From: Blasia pusilla | Taxonomy: Eukaryota; Marchantiophyta; Marchantiopsida; Blasiales | Assembly (NCBI GenBank): GCA_050084515.1 | Contig: CM114273.1 | Location: forward strand, 12,400,001-12,464,000 | Reading direction: 5' to 3' | DNA: 64,000 nt | In this document: positions 11,531-24,838 of the stretch, in pieces | How the letters are laid out: each line of letters starts with the position of its first letter | How positions within the stretch are numbered: the first letter of the stretch is position 1 | Program-made: the position numbers and the translations under genes | Notes under the pieces: generated by a model | Databases searched by the model: none | What the model was told of the DNA's origin: nothing | What the model saw: the letters and a program-made list of their open reading frames with translations, nothing else

Positions 11531-14111
11531 GAGATAGCCCTTTCCACATAAACCCCTAATGAAGTACTTCGAGCTTATCAAGACCCCTTCTTAGGATGTT
11601 CCATATTGATATAGCATTTTTCAAGCACGGAGATAGATTGCTCCATTAATATCGAATGGATAGAAAAATCAAGAATGGATTTAAAACTTTGACGACTAGT
11701 TTTTACATCAAAAGGATTTTTATTTTGTATTTATTCTGTAAGACAAAGTCATGGACGTTGCTAATTCTTTAAAACACAACCATGGGCAGCAAGGCTAAGT
11801 TACTTTTAGATCTATCAGAAATTTTTGACAAGAAGGGATTCAGGCCCAAAAATTTGTGAATCCTAGTTGGAAATTTCAAGATTTTTCAAGGAAACCATTG
11901 ATTTGGTGTCAGAAAATTTCTAAAAATTCTAGTGATATGTGAGAAAGTTGTAAGTTTTTTTTCAGAAAACTTTGCAAAGAATGTCAACACTAGTAGAGCA
12001 AAGTTGGGAAAAGAGTGCGAAAGAAAGGGGGTTGTAACAGGTTTGAGTCAGGATGGGACGTAATTCATTTGTGTCCACCTCTCAAGATGCCTAAAGATGT
12101 CATGTGCTTGGAATGTCCATCTAGACAGAAATAAATTTATGGAATGGTATATAAGAGCTACGAAACATCTTTCGAGATATCCTTTTATAATGTCTTTCCA
12201 TTGCAATGGGAATAAGATGGTTATGAAGTGCTCCACCTTTGCAATCGCCACTCGAGCTCTAGCGTTTCAAGAGTGGAGGAAGAGATAATAGACTAAATGG
12301 AAGAGGATGAAATAAAACTTCGAGAGTATCATTCTATCTTCATAAGATCTCATCACGTCAAGACATGCTTGCGAATTGGGATTTTATAATGCTTCTACTC
12401 ACTGAGCTTAAAGAAAACTGGATTTTAAAAAAGTCCCAAGTCTTATATCAATTTAAGAATCTTTAAAATTTTCCTTTGTTTCTTTTCAATTTTCCAGGTC
12501 TCCTTGCTACCCGTTATTTTTTCCTATCTTTGATATTTCAAGGAAAGGTTTTTTCTATTTTTTTTATCTCAAGCTAAAGGAAGAATGGATAAAAAAGATG
12601 GTACACGTATTAGTTCTTAGAATAATTTTCATCTAAAATATGTTTTTTAGAAGAAAAATGATGTCCAATATCCCCTCAATTTTCCCAAATTTCCTTCGTA
12701 CTCATTAAATTTTCCTATATTTTAGAGTATATTATATTCCAAAAATGTAAAAATCAAACTTGGTTGGGAGGGAAAAGTAGACTACACTTTGGGTATAAAA
12801 TGAGTAGGGAATAGAACAATGGTCCAAATATTTTAGCTCAAAATGTGGATATCGATTTTATTTTTTGAATGGGGAGATAGAAGTTGGGAAAGGATGGGGG
12901 ATTTCCTTTCTCCCAAAATCAAGAAGGCAGAAGACTTATTGTTTTTCCTAAGAAACCAATAAGAAAATTTCCTTTTTCAGATAAGGGCGTTTCTTGTTTA
13001 GGGTAGGAGATGTTAAATGTAGAAGAGGAAAAAAAAAAGGAAAGCTATGAGAAGTGAAGGTAAGTGGCAGAAAATTTTTTTGTGTTACCGTGTTTGGGAC
13101 TATATTTCTTGAGCAATTAGATTTTAATTGCCTCGTGCCCTATTTGCTTCCATATGCCCCATTTGATTTTATTTTGTGGATTTCTGTTGGGATATATGTC
13201 GAAGCAATATTAGAGGAAGTGGTAATGTTTTCTTGGTGCAAGGACATGTGTTATGGATAGTGAGCGTCTTATTACTTGCAAACACCCGTTAACATTATAG
13301 GCTTCTTGAGTGCATATAAATGTTTTTTTTATTTGCGATGCACTTCCCTCTTTGGAGAAGGTAGTGGAGGTAGAAGAGAGCGACTCTAATGGAGATGTGA
13401 GTGGAAGTGCAACAAAAGTGAGCCAACAACCATTAGTAGTTGAGGGATTGGCCATGAAACTTTGATTGTGAGGAGGAAGAATCTATAGTTGCGTCCACTC
13501 CCTACTTTCCAAGTGCATACTCCTTGGAACTATTTGTGCCAATGTGATCCATGTGATTTTCAAGAAACTATTTTCTTACATGGGTGAAATATCTTGGTAT
13601 GAGCACATTTTGTGGCAATTTTTTTAACCTACAGGTTTAGAAATATCCAGTAAATTTATTAGGTTCACCAGATCGTGCTTTCGCTATTTTATTTGAGCCC
13701 ATGGTTAGGGCGTGGCTTTGTGCAATGGACGGGGCAAGAGCGGCCGTGTTGAGATCAGAAATCTCGGATTGCTCTGAAAACCATCTATCATGGTCACGGC
13801 ATCCAATTTAGTCTTTTTTGTATTTTTCCTCGGATTCTCTTTGCTGGATTTAGTGATCAAACTTGAAATTTCATGAAGTGGATTTCTCTCTGTGGTGTAT
13901 CCACAAAAAAAATTCATGATGTTGCGTCTTTGGGAAAATAATCTTGCCCTCATTGAGCTCGTGGCTTACTCTATTGTTGGGTGTTGTGGGTTTGCTGGAT
14001 CTTGATGATTTTTTTTTCTTCTGTTTTATGGAAAGTGAATCGTTCCATTTTAGGGTGGAGGTTGGCAATGATCTGTATCGTGGTTGGAAAGGCCTAGAGA
14101 TGGAGAAGTTA
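11531..14111. other. AT-rich stretch without recognisable genes
   Basis: Several 60-80-codon frames occur on both strands (for example around 13.2-13.4 and 13.7-14.0 kb), but none carries a motif I recognise and most lack an ATG start. I see no structural RNA. Confidence 0.45.
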
Positions 14112-14154
14112 GCAAGAGTGATAGACGAGGCTTAACAAGAGCAATAATAGATCC
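14112..14154 (+). repeat. 43-bp direct repeat, copy 1
   Basis: GCAAGAGTGATAGACG followed by GGCTTA, CAAGAG, AATAA and AGATCC recurs at 14335-14377 with about five differences. Confidence 0.7.
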
Positions 14155-14334
14155 TAGACATGGATTCACAACTCTATGGCTGATCATAAATAAGTAGCAA
14201 TTCTGACTTAATGTAGGGGAGTTGTAGTATGGAATCTGAACTGAGGCTGGGTTTTGAGAGGGCTTGACATGCCTTGAATATTCTTGAAAGATAAGAGTGC
14301 CTTTGGGAATACTTTGGGAATACGGACACATGTG

Positions 14335-14377
14335 GCAAGAGTGATAGACGGGGCTTAGCAAGAGTAATAACAGATCC
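14335..14377 (+). repeat. 43-bp direct repeat, copy 2
   Basis: Second copy of the 14112-14154 segment. The copies are 223 bp apart, start to start, so they may be ends or internal repeats of a larger decayed element. Confidence 0.7.
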
Positions 14378-15149
14378 CACATCTGCTGAAATGTACATCG
14401 CACGGTAATTGTGTCTTACCTGAAAGATTTGGAGATTGTAGAAACTAGACATCTCCATAATGCACGTATGGCAAAAGTAATTAGTCGCTACTTAACCTCA
14501 ATAATGGCAATGTTCACTCTTTTGAACATCATTTCTTTTGTGTAGCCACATCCACCTTCTCACCGTCAAGAAAGTGTACATACATATGTAGTAGAGACTG
14601 ACTAGAAAATTCAGAAGCCATCATTTCCTCTTTCAAATGTGCGGTGTGAAGGGTTCGTCTTTGTACTCTTACTCTATGGCCTCTCATCCCGTCCATCGCT
14701 GAAGTATAATATGATTGTGGGTGATTCGCGATGCGTTGACCGATAGGAATGGGCTGCAAACGTCCATGTTCTTTGTCATTGGAGTTTTTGACACAACAAA
14801 GTTTTGACGCCCGTGCATCGCACTTGCAATCTTACTAGTACTTATGAAACACACAACATCACTCCAAGAGAAGAAGGCAAACATAGAAAAAAATAAAACT
14901 CATACCCAATACAAAATGACAATCATGAAAAGCTCCACGATTGCTTGCCGCTTGTGCCACAACATTTTAGATGCATCCAACAATACGATAGAGAACATGA
15001 GAAAAGGGCAAAAGAAAGTTAAAATCAAGACAAAATGATAATTATCAATAATGTCATAAACCTTCTCATATTGACAAGTATAAAGAATGTTTAACCAAGT
15101 GCTATGAAGATGAACCAAAGGTTTTTTCATTAGTGATTCATTAACGAAA
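14378..15149. other. Stretch with no recognised gene
   Basis: No coding, RNA or repeat signal could be supported. Confidence 0.4.
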
Positions 15150-15700
15150 AATGGCACCCGCCCTCAATGAGTGAGGCGACGTTGCACTCCAATCGCTATT
15201 CGCAACTCATGTTCGCGACTGTCACGTAGGGAGGGGCGGACGCAGAGTTCGCCTGCGACAGTCGTTCCCGAGGGGGCGGACCGGAGGAGGACTACGACGT
15301 ACAAACAAAGAGGCACAAGTCTCTACTTGTAGTATGGTACGATTAGTCTTTCACGTGCCGCCGTTTGGTGCACGCAGAAATCGCGGCACACTCCTCCTGT
15401 AACCTGTTAGGTGTCTCTCACCAGTGACTCACTCCCTCGCTCGCATGCAGCGCCGTGACTGACTGACTGACTGACTGGTCAAGCACGCCAAACGCAGATT
15501 CTCACGGACCACTGTTTTCTTTCTTTCCTTCTTTCTGTTTGTACCGAACGGGAACAAACGGAAAGAAACATGACTAGATAGCCACGTACGTCCTCCTCCA
15601 ACAAACATCTAACGGTTTCTCTCATCCACCGGTGACCCCTGTCCAGCGTATTCGTACCCGAAAGGTTCCTCTATAGTACGGGCTGTCAAAGGTTCCTGGT
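15150..15700. other. GC-rich island
   Basis: This is a locally GC- and CpG-rich block within AT-rich flanks, including purine-rich GGGGCGGAC motifs and a short (GACT)n tract at 15457-15476. No open frame resembling a protein is found. It could be a promoter or leader of an unrecognised transcript, or a translocated gene piece. Confidence 0.4.
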
Positions 15701-15954
15701 TTTATTAGGGAAGAAGAGGGGGCACCAATTATTTTACACATAGAAGTATTGAAGGATTAAAAATACATCAGAATCGCACAGAATGTATGTACTAGAAAAG
15801 AGGAATTTGAAATATTCGGGGAATATCAAAACTGAACGGGAAGCTCAGGAGCTACCCATTTTGGAACCCGGGGAAAATTCTGGTTGGGCAAATCCGGGTG
15901 ATAAGAACTCTCGGATAGGGAGATCTTTGACACCCCCTAACTAATACTCCAATG

Positions 15955-16200
15955 TTTTGAACCGGCAATTTGGTCCTTTGATGAGAGCTCCTTTCGCATG
16001 GGAAGAACTATAACATGTTAACATGTGAGAGATGGAGAATGGTGAGTGGAATCCATTTAGATAGGTTGCATGAAGAGAGCCCAAAATAATTGTTGGTCGG
16101 AAATAGGCCGCAAAGTGAGTGGAATCCATGTAGATAGGTTGTATGACAACCTATCTACAATGGTTGGTCGGAAATAGGTCGCAAAGTTTGGTCATGCTTT
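15955..16200 (+). repeat. Partial third copy of the 10.9-11.5 kb repeat with an internal duplication
   Basis: The landmarks TGAGAGCTCCTTTCGCATGGG, GAGATGGAGAATGGTGAGTGGAATCCA and GATAGGTTG match the 3' half of the units at 10893-11530. Inside, about 80 bp are repeated in tandem (GAGTGGAATCCAT ... TTGGTCGGAAATAGG occurs twice). A perfect hairpin with 13-bp arms and a 3-nt loop lies at 16130-16158. Confidence 0.6.
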
Positions 16201-19200
16201 AAATTGCGAAAGTTTATGAAGAGTGGGAGGATGGTAGAGGCTTTAGGTGACACTCTATAGGGACAACTTTGTAAAAAATAAAACCATGTTATGAGGTTTC
16301 ATTTGTGTTTGGTATATCATAAACCATTTGAAGTGTTGGGGGTTGGCTAGTGCTCATATTCTTATAAGATAACACCAATACAATTTGGAAATTTTTTTTA
16401 TGGATGCTTGAAAGTTTAGGACACTTTAACCACTTGGGGAGTTTCTTTGTGAAATCTTGAAAACTCCGGCAAGAGTTGAAAATCTTCTGGACTTGAAATT
16501 TGGATGGTAAAAAATTTCTTGCGCATCTCATGTGACCACACCCCATACCTGGTTTCATGACACCATTAGGGAATGTCAATCAAAGATATGTACATAGAAT
16601 CGAGATACTAAGAATTTTTAAGTATCGAAAAGTAATCGTACGCATAAGGGAATCTCATTTGCATCCCTCATCTATAAATGAGTTTTGAAAAATTAGGTTA
16701 TCGATAGGAGCTAGTCCCATGGGAAGTGTGTCTTGGCAAACACATAGGTTCTTGGAAAAATTTGTGCCCAAAAACTAATTGGCGCAGAATGTAAAGAGCA
16801 TCCTTGTGCCCTTCGAGTAACTTGACATGTTGGGAAGTGTCTAAGTTTCACTTGAATATCCTTGGTTCCATACCAATTGAACCTTCCCAATTAAGTTGTG
16901 GGAAGTTTCGGTATCACATAGCGCTTAGGCAACAAGAAAATATTTTTTTAGGAACATGAATTATTTGGGTCATAATTTTTTTAATGTATGGAAGTTAAAA
17001 AAAAAGAATTTATTAACTCATAATATTGTGTGCATGGCACGAGTCACGTACTAGTTTCTTTAACACACCATTTGAAAGTGAAAGGAGTCGTAGTTTATCC
17101 GAAGGTACCAATCTCCTCATATTATTTTGAGACATCTATGGTGGACCAGGAGAAGTTCATAGGATCCGATCCAACACTTGCGATCATAATCCTACTGATT
17201 GACTTGTTTGAATGACTCTTTTTTTTCACCCATCTCGATGAGCTCCTTAGAAAAATTTGGTGCCTTTTAGGACATGTGAATGAAAAATATAGGACATGTG
17301 TTATGGGATATGCAATAAAGACTTCGTATAGGACAAAATCCTCTTTACATAGGTTTTGCAAAATGATCCTAATCCTAATAGCTTACCTCTATAGATACCA
17401 TATTTAGGCTTATGGTGGTTTTCCGTAAGCATGTTTTGCACCTTACAAGGATGATTCTTGCTAAGCTTTAAGCCACCTTCATGCTCACAATGGGTCCCCC
17501 TTATTCTCGTCTAAAAAAAAAAGAGTATTTTTTAATGGGCCTCTATGGGGCCCTTGAAGGAGCCTTGTTTTTTTCATTAAAAAAAAGCTACAAAATAGCT
17601 TTTGACAATTGGCGGAGTTGGAAAATTGGAGAGGAAATCCCTTTATGATAATAGGATACATAATATGAACTAAAATATGATTCATAATGTAAAAAGTGAC
17701 AATTAAAATTTGAATGAAAACAAATATGATGACTCTAGTATATTTATTGTACCATGGGTAAGACATGGAAAGGGATGGGTTAAGATTATTTTCTCTAAAA
17801 GTGAACAATGTGTTTAAAAATAAAATAAGATTTTATTCATTTTGAAAAAGATTTTGAGAGTGGTTTTCAACATTAATGGATTTCTTTTCTTCCAAAATGA
17901 ATAGGTGGTATTCTAATTTATAAATTAATGGTTAATGAAGGTTGATGGAAGGATATAGAAAAATATTGAGGAAAGTTAGCTATGAGAGAAGATTCATAAA
18001 GATAATTCTACATATAATGTTTAAAGAAGTTCACATAAATGTAGAAAAGGTTCTTCTTTAAAAACAAGGAGATAAGGGATTGGAGTAAGATAATGGGGGA
18101 AATTTTCTTGTCATTTCGAAAAAAAAGTAAGTCAACACCACAAGTGGAAGTGAGTGGGGTAGAAATTTTTTTTCTTTAATTAAGATACGATTAACATAAG
18201 AGTTGTTAATTGGGGGTTAAGGTGGAAACAATCTACTTTCTAGAAATAAGGAGTAGGAAGGAGATGAGGTAAAATTTTCACACATTGGAATCTATATTAT
18301 TATGGGAATAGGGGTGCCATCTCTCCCATTGACATCTGTCCCTTTTGACCTATAGGTAATTGAAATATGTCGCTCATGTGTTGCACGAACTCTGTCTCCT
18401 TGGGGCTCTCTTTCACCGGTGCAAAGTACATGCACCGGCGAGTTTAAAGTAAAGAGAAAGTGTATAAATTATGGGAACATAAATTGAGACTTTTTTTTTC
18501 ACTAAAAATTTGTGTATTGAGGGTGGAAAACATATATATTTTTCAGAAAAGTAATAAAATTTATGAATTTATAACGATGTTACAAATTCCTCTAGGTGAT
18601 ATGTGACAAAACTTGTAACAAGAAAGAGATACGATATTTGAAAATTTTATTCAATTTTAGTCACATTTCATTTAATCTCCATATGTTACGTATGCTCCTT
18701 AATACTTGATGATTAAAAAGCTGTTAGAAGTGGAAATTTTAATTTTAATTTTAATTTTGAAAAGTTGGGGACGGAGATCTTCTAAATTTGTTAAATTGAA
18801 AAGATGAAAGTTTAAATTCTAGATAAGAAAGAAATTTAAACAAGAAGAAAAATATATGAACCTATCAAATACATAATAATGTTGAATTAAAAAAATTTGC
18901 CACATGAAACTTGAGTACACTCTCAAATAACTAGGCCTATGCCACATTGGGTATGAGATTTTAATTGGCCTTAAAATACTAGTGAAGTAGACAAGATTCT
19001 ATTTTAAATAGAATTCCCTGCATGGACATACTTCTTTATTTTATAAAGACATTCCCTTGTATGCACAATAAGACAAAATAACAACATGGTACTATTTTGT
19101 CCAAAAGATCTCTAGAAGTGAAAATCTTTGGAATATTATTAGAGAAAGTAGTGAGATTATTATAGTGTTAAACAATTCACATATCAATAGATACCAAAGA

Positions 19201-19394
19201 ATACAAATATCAATACATAAGGAGGAGTGCAAAAAACATATGTATCGACACCCAGCGAGGGTTCCTCGAACCTCCATGAAAATAAATGAAAACTTAATAT
19301 GAAATCTGTCCAGTAAATTTAATATCACTTTTTTTTTTTACTTAGGTTTCTTAAATTGGAGTGAACTCCCAATCTTGATACCTTCGGTATCAAG
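16201..19394. other. AT-rich gene-poor tract
   Basis: I found no credible gene or RNA. Open frames are short and unrelated to families I know. A small hairpin (9-bp arms, TTC loop) sits at 19374-19394, just where the next GC-rich block starts. Confidence 0.45.
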
Positions 19395-20640
19395 AATCTT
19401 AGGGCTGGTAATATGAGCCGTCGGGAAAAATCGGCGAATCTAGACGAACTGTACGAGGCTTACTAGGCCTCGTAGCAAAGAAAAGCTGCATGAATAACGA
19501 TCCGAAGATGCAAATCCGAGGCAGCGAAGTGGAACATTCTAACACGCCTCGAAATCACATGTCTGAAATTCCGGGAACACCATCATCTGTCTCAGAAAAC
19601 GCTTCTAGAAACACGGTAACCCAGTCACGTCTGAGAAAATGATTAAAAAATGAAAGGATACGAGCAAAGATTCTACACACGGATGCAGGAAACCATCGTG
19701 TGCGTTCTTCCGGTGGCTGAAGTCGCTGGACATGTACGATGTACGAGCATGTGAAGCTCGTCGATTCATGAGGATCCCCAAAACACCTCGCGCAGGAGGT
19801 CGGTGAGCGGATTTGCGAAACACAGGGACTTACTCGGGGCCGCGAGTGGCTCGATTGCAACGGAGAATGGACGCAATTTGTTGACCGACTCTTGCGCAGG
19901 GATCTTCTGAAACCGAGAAATGTATTGTCGTCGAGCGGTAGCGGTAGCGATCGCTGTGAGCGCTAGCATTGCAATCGTGTGCCGTGGCTTTCTCGATGAT
20001 TCCATCGTTTGCTGCGGACGGTGAAATCCCTAGCCTCGTACTTCGTCCGCGCTCCCACTCGAGCAGCAGCGGCACGCATCAGTCCCATGTCCGAAAACGT
20101 GTAGGCGTCTATCTACACGATCGCTCCGCGTCGCCTTCGCCTATCCCGAGCGAGCGAGTCAGTCATTCCGAACTGCGCACACACAACACAACAGCAGCGG
20201 CCGTCGCTCGCCGGATCAGAGCTTCGCGTCGAGCTCTCTCGCCTCCCACCAATCGCGCCAGCCCTGCCGCATGGGTCCGGGAACCGAGACGCGCGCGCCG
20301 GCTGAAACGACGGAACGGGAGGCCGCTCTGCGCCGCAGTTCGTCATGGTGACTTCTGTCCGTGACTGTGCACAGGTTTCCGTCGCCCGGTGAGGTAGGCG
20401 GTAGGCCTACTGTAAGGACCCCAAGATCGGTCGCCTGAGGATGCAGTCGGTCTTTGTGTCAGAGCCCCCCTATTCCGAGACTCGCGTCACTCGCCTCGCT
20501 GGCGGGCTCCCTTGCTTGCGGATGGCGCTGGTCTGTCTGTATGACTCTATATGCTCGCCCGATGCGACACGTGTGCACGCGGTATGCACGGTCGCCCGCT
20601 GCATACAACGCTACTTGTAGTTAGTGTATACTGTTTCGTT
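19395..20640. other. GC-rich island
   Basis: A CpG-rich block with long overlapping frames on both strands, as expected from its composition. The only piece I single out is a possible minus-strand first exon at 19834-20005. The plus-strand 131-codon frame in the same place starts at an ATG but has no recognisable features. Confidence 0.45.
19834..20005 (-). CDS. Possible first exon of an unrecognised gene
   Basis: An ATG at 20005-20003 opens MESSRKPRHTIAMLALTAIA, a basic head followed by a hydrophobic Ala-rich stretch and RRQYISRF, reminiscent of an organelle-targeting or signal-anchor N-terminus. After 57 codons plus one base the frame reaches a strong splice-donor sequence, GTAAGT. No matching downstream exon could be identified in the next kilobase. 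It may be a true 5' exon, a fragment, or chance. Confidence 0.22.
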
Positions 20641-21279
20641 TTTCTTTGTTATTGTAAGGGTGTCCTTTTTTTATTCTTTGTCCCCCTTGTTTTGTATTTT
20701 CGATGATCACCATTTTATGCGAGCCTTTTTTTCCCCTTTCTTTCCATGCTGAGTGCCTAGGAAAGGGCTCATGTTCCAAGTCCCAATAGGACTCCATGGT
20801 GTGAAAATGATGATGACAAATTTGTGTCTTGTAACATCCAAATGTGAAAGTTACAAATGAATCCACCATTGTTTCAGTTTGAACCTATCGGTTTTCTAAC
20901 CCGAGGTCGAGTTACTTAAACCATGTGTTCCAAATGAAGAACGTAATAATAGGTTTATTGTTTCCACACACTTGAGGCATGAGACTCTAGTGTAAGTTGT
21001 GTAATGGACAAGGTGCCCCCTTTTTATGACAGGTAATGGCTTTAAATCTTCCCAAAAACACTCATTTTTGTTAAAGTCCCTTGCCTGTTCTAACTCATTG
21101 CTAACCCCTCATAAAATAACCCGACAATGTATAGGCTCGATGATGTTACATGGGACTAGAACTAGGTGTCTCGGGTCTTGATTGTACTTGGTCCCATGGT
21201 CTAGACGTGACAACAAGAAATTGTGGTAAATTTTATACTAATAGGAGGATTGAGTTTTCATGTGTCTCACTTGACTTTG
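20641..21279. other. Stretch with no recognised feature
   Basis: I see nothing that can be supported between the GC-rich island and the gag fragment. Confidence 0.4.
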
Positions 21280-22200
21280 ACAAGTGTCCACAGATCTTTG
21301 CTGAGTTGAGTTCTTTGCTGAGTTGAGGGCGAGCTACCAGGGGGTACGGACGGAGAAGTTGCGAAGCATCCATGACTTCCAGAGGCGCCCGGATGAGAGG
21401 TTGCGTGAGGCTTACACTCGCTTGCACGGATTGATCAGCGTCACTAAGGGGGTGACAGAGGCTCAGGCTATCGAGTCATGGTACACGATGCTAGACCGGA
21501 CCCTGCGGACACGGGTGCGGGAGGGGATGCTTCTTCTAAACACCTCCCCTACGTTTTGAGATGTTTTAGGACCACTGAGAACATTGAGCGCAACATGGCG
21601 GAGGAGGCGTTGCCACCAAGGCAGTCACCACCAGTGTAGCAACTTGGACTCGAGATAGGTCGAGTGTGGCACCACGAGCTCGGTAGGATGGGAGGTTGCC
21701 ATAGAGATCGGCATATGGCCGCTTATGATTACTTGTTGGTCATTTGGTGGAGCCCATCATCAGCATGATTGCACTTGTCAGGGTCATGGCGTGGGCCTCA
21801 GCATGGAGGAGGAGATAGTGTTGCACTAGGAGGTTATCAATGTGACTATTGTCAGAGGTATGGTTACACATGCGCCATGTGTTTCAATTTATACCCTGAG
21901 TTACGTCCGAACCAAGGGCCAAAGAGGGCACCAGAGTGAGTAGCGGGTCTGGGTGGGCCTAGAGATCATGCACCAGGTGGTCCCGTTGGGGGATGAGGAG
22001 CTGGAGTTGCCCGACAGGGTGGTGGAGCTGACCGTGGAGGAGGTAGAGTCCCACCACCTAGACACATCAAGGGAGACGCAAGGCGTGGGACGGGATGATT
22101 TGACTACAAACAAGAGCAAATTGCCTCTATGGCATTGAGGTTACCCGATGCCAGATCTGTGGTATCGGGTATCATGCGAGTGGTGACCTATTTTCGTATT
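21280..22200 (+). mobile_element. Ty3/gypsy gag fragment (decayed)
   Basis: An intact stretch at 21311-21556 encodes a capsid-type gag segment with the order AELRASYQG, KLRSIHDFQRRPDERLREAY, and a Trp-Tyr patch (ESWYTMLDRTLRTRV), typical of the retrotransposon gag domain of plant gypsy elements. Beyond it the frame is broken, but retroelement coding can be followed to a CQICGIGYH motif (C-x2-C-x4-H of a CCHC knuckle, last Cys lost) near 22151. The 22100-22175 end is highly similar at nucleotide level to 40262-40330, so this belongs to the same family as the larger complex at 35-42 kb. No protease or pol follows; AT-rich DNA begins at about 22.2 kb. Confidence 0.75.
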
Positions 22201-23910
22201 AAAGAATTGGCTCCATGAGTTATCAAAGAGGGATCATCCCTCTTGGAGGCACCTTACTAGTTTAAGTAAATGAAAGAGTGCAAAATTTCACAATTTTTCC
22301 AAGACAATTGGTCATGGGATCATGATCCAATACGTTCTTCCCATGGTAATGTGGCAACGGTCTTTTCCCTAATGTGTTTTCATAGTGTTAACAAGCTATC
22401 ATTGATGTGTCAAGATTTCTCTATTCTTCTTGTGTTTCCCATCTACTTCATTGGGTGGTTTTGACTTTTTTTCTAACTCTAAGGACTCTCCTTATGTTCT
22501 TACACCTGAAATATAAGGGTGTGTTGGGACCAAATACGATCCCTTGGCAAGTGATTTCTAAATTGATATAAAAATTTGAAACTAGATCCAAGCACGTCTT
22601 TCTTGTGTACAGCAGTGCGAAAGAAGCATTAGCAATATGTACTAACATGGCTACTAATTACAAAATCATATGAAAGGTTGAATAGTTTTTGCTATAGTTT
22701 ACTAGATCCCAATTTTAAATCAAGTCGTACTTGCGGATCCTCGCTTTTCGGCTGTTAGATTTGATACAATTAAGTCTTCACCCGTGGCCCCTTTCTATAG
22801 GACCGAGTTCTAAGTATTCTATCATGCGAATGCATGTTGCAACATAATCTCCATCGTTGGTCATACTCACACCACACATAATTCTATCTTCCCCCATATG
22901 TAAAGATTCATGCATAAAATAAATACATTGATCCGTGTACATCCAAATCAAGATCTTGCTCATATAACATCAAAGTAAAAACTACTCATTCGGCCAACTT
23001 GACTAAAAATGGGACGATATGTCTCTAAGCCATGTCGAGCCACATCCACCCTTTGTCATGATGGAACCCTCACTCTAACACGCTAGCTCACACCAAACCC
23101 TACAAAAACCAGGGTTTTCCAACCTCAATATGAGAAATATGGTTCTTTACAAAATTGTTTTCATGGTAAGAGCCAAAAGAGACAACCCTAAAAGGAAAAA
23201 GAAAAGATAATACCAAAAGTTGACCTACGTATGCAGGTTATCAATAACCATTGACCAAGTCACCATTTCATCTTACCAAAAACACAAAAATAGGGAAGTT
23301 TTCATGAATTTTGATCCCGAATCAACAATGTTGATCACTTAGAACAAAGAAAGCTCTACTTTGTCGATGTGGTAGTCCAAAAATCTAACCATCAACAAAG
23401 TATAGTGTGACAATCTAATTCCATGGAAAGGAATCACATGTTAGAGCCACATCCAAGATCTTGATCAGATGGCCTAAAAGTGAGGACATGAAATTATGAC
23501 CAACCTAAATTTGTGGGACGGTGAACCAAACTGAAAAACTACAAAGGATTTCAAAACCTTCTCGAATACAACCTTTCATGGGAGTAGGTTACAAGTACCT
23601 TGCCCTATAGAAAGGAATGAGGCATGAGTCGTTATTGAACTTAATCATAGCACCAACAAGCTACGAAAATAAATTATGATCAATTTAGGTAATAATGAGC
23701 TAGAATGAAAAATTTACAAATGAGTTTAGGACCATCATGAAGACAACCTTTCATTGGACCTTTTCGTAAATGGTTATCTTGGGCGACTCCAAAAGACGTG
23801 AGTTAAGGAAATTATTTATAACTAGTTAGGGTCTATGAGGGACTATTCAATACATAGATCCCTATTAATTCTCTTTATCAATTTCTCTCCCTATGATACC
23901 CACTTATGGT

Positions 23911-24015
23911 GACCAACGGTATTTTTGACAGAAATCTAATGACAAGTGTCAAACACGAAAACTTCAATAGTTTTTTGTGGTTGCTCCACAAAAATTGCAT
24001 CCTCCAATTAATACA
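23911..24015 (+). repeat. Dispersed repeat, copy 2
   Basis: A diverged match to 3030-3120 with the same landmark order (GTATTTTTG, GTGTCAAACA, CATCCTCCAATTA) and an added internal segment. Confidence 0.5.
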
Positions 24016-24838
24016 TAGATTTAAAAGATATTAAATTTTTACCCATGGGGGTAAGAGAGGAAATAATTCTCATCAAAAGACCCTTTTTTTTTTTTTCCTA
24101 AAAACACAAAAAAAATCCTTTTTATGTAATCAAAATTGACATGAGAGGACTTTAACCATGAAAATTTCCATATGCATACTTCTCCTTATAAGGGGAGAAT
24201 TAACTAGGCCTACTAGGAAGTTTTGAGTTCCACTTATGTATGGAATTTTCATAGTTTTTTGAGAAGCAAGTTACCAAAGGAGAATATATATGGTCCTTTT
24301 TAACATAAGGACCATATAATATTACCCTTATCACTTGTGGAACTCATAAGAAAAGTTTGGAAAGAAAAAAAGTTGACTAATGGTTACATGTTTGATTCTC
24401 ATATGGATAGAGGCTTTAGATATCTTATGTTTATTGAGAAGGTATGTTGTACCACGGTTGCTCAAAACATGTTTCACCGTATAGTAAGGTTGGTCAAAAT
24501 GGTTTTACATCATTGTTGTAATCTTGTGTTTAGAAAATTTGTTATGATGTGTGATCGTGATCTTGGAGAGACGACATCCTTCTCTTCTCTCAAATTTGAA
24601 ATTTCCAATATTGAGAAGAAAAAAAATCAAAGATTAGCTAGAGGCCACATGTGTGGTCTTTAATAGCATTGGTTCTTGCCTCCATCTAGGGGCAGCTTTC
24701 AGCAACCCTAATATACATATATGTTTGACATGATTCTTCCTTTCCCATTTAGGGTCTATACCATCACTTTAAAGTTCATTAAAGATTTGTTCTAAACACA
24801 TAGTCTCAATTTGTCAATCGCTTCCATAGATTTGGTAC

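Noticed and set aside
19969-20364. 131-codon plus-strand frame
   Set aside because: It lies in GC-rich DNA where frames on both strands stay open by composition; no motif, and no codon pattern distinct from the opposite-strand frames.
24337-24663. 108-codon plus-strand frame
   Set aside because: It begins at TTG, has no recognisable motif and sits in decayed AT-rich DNA.
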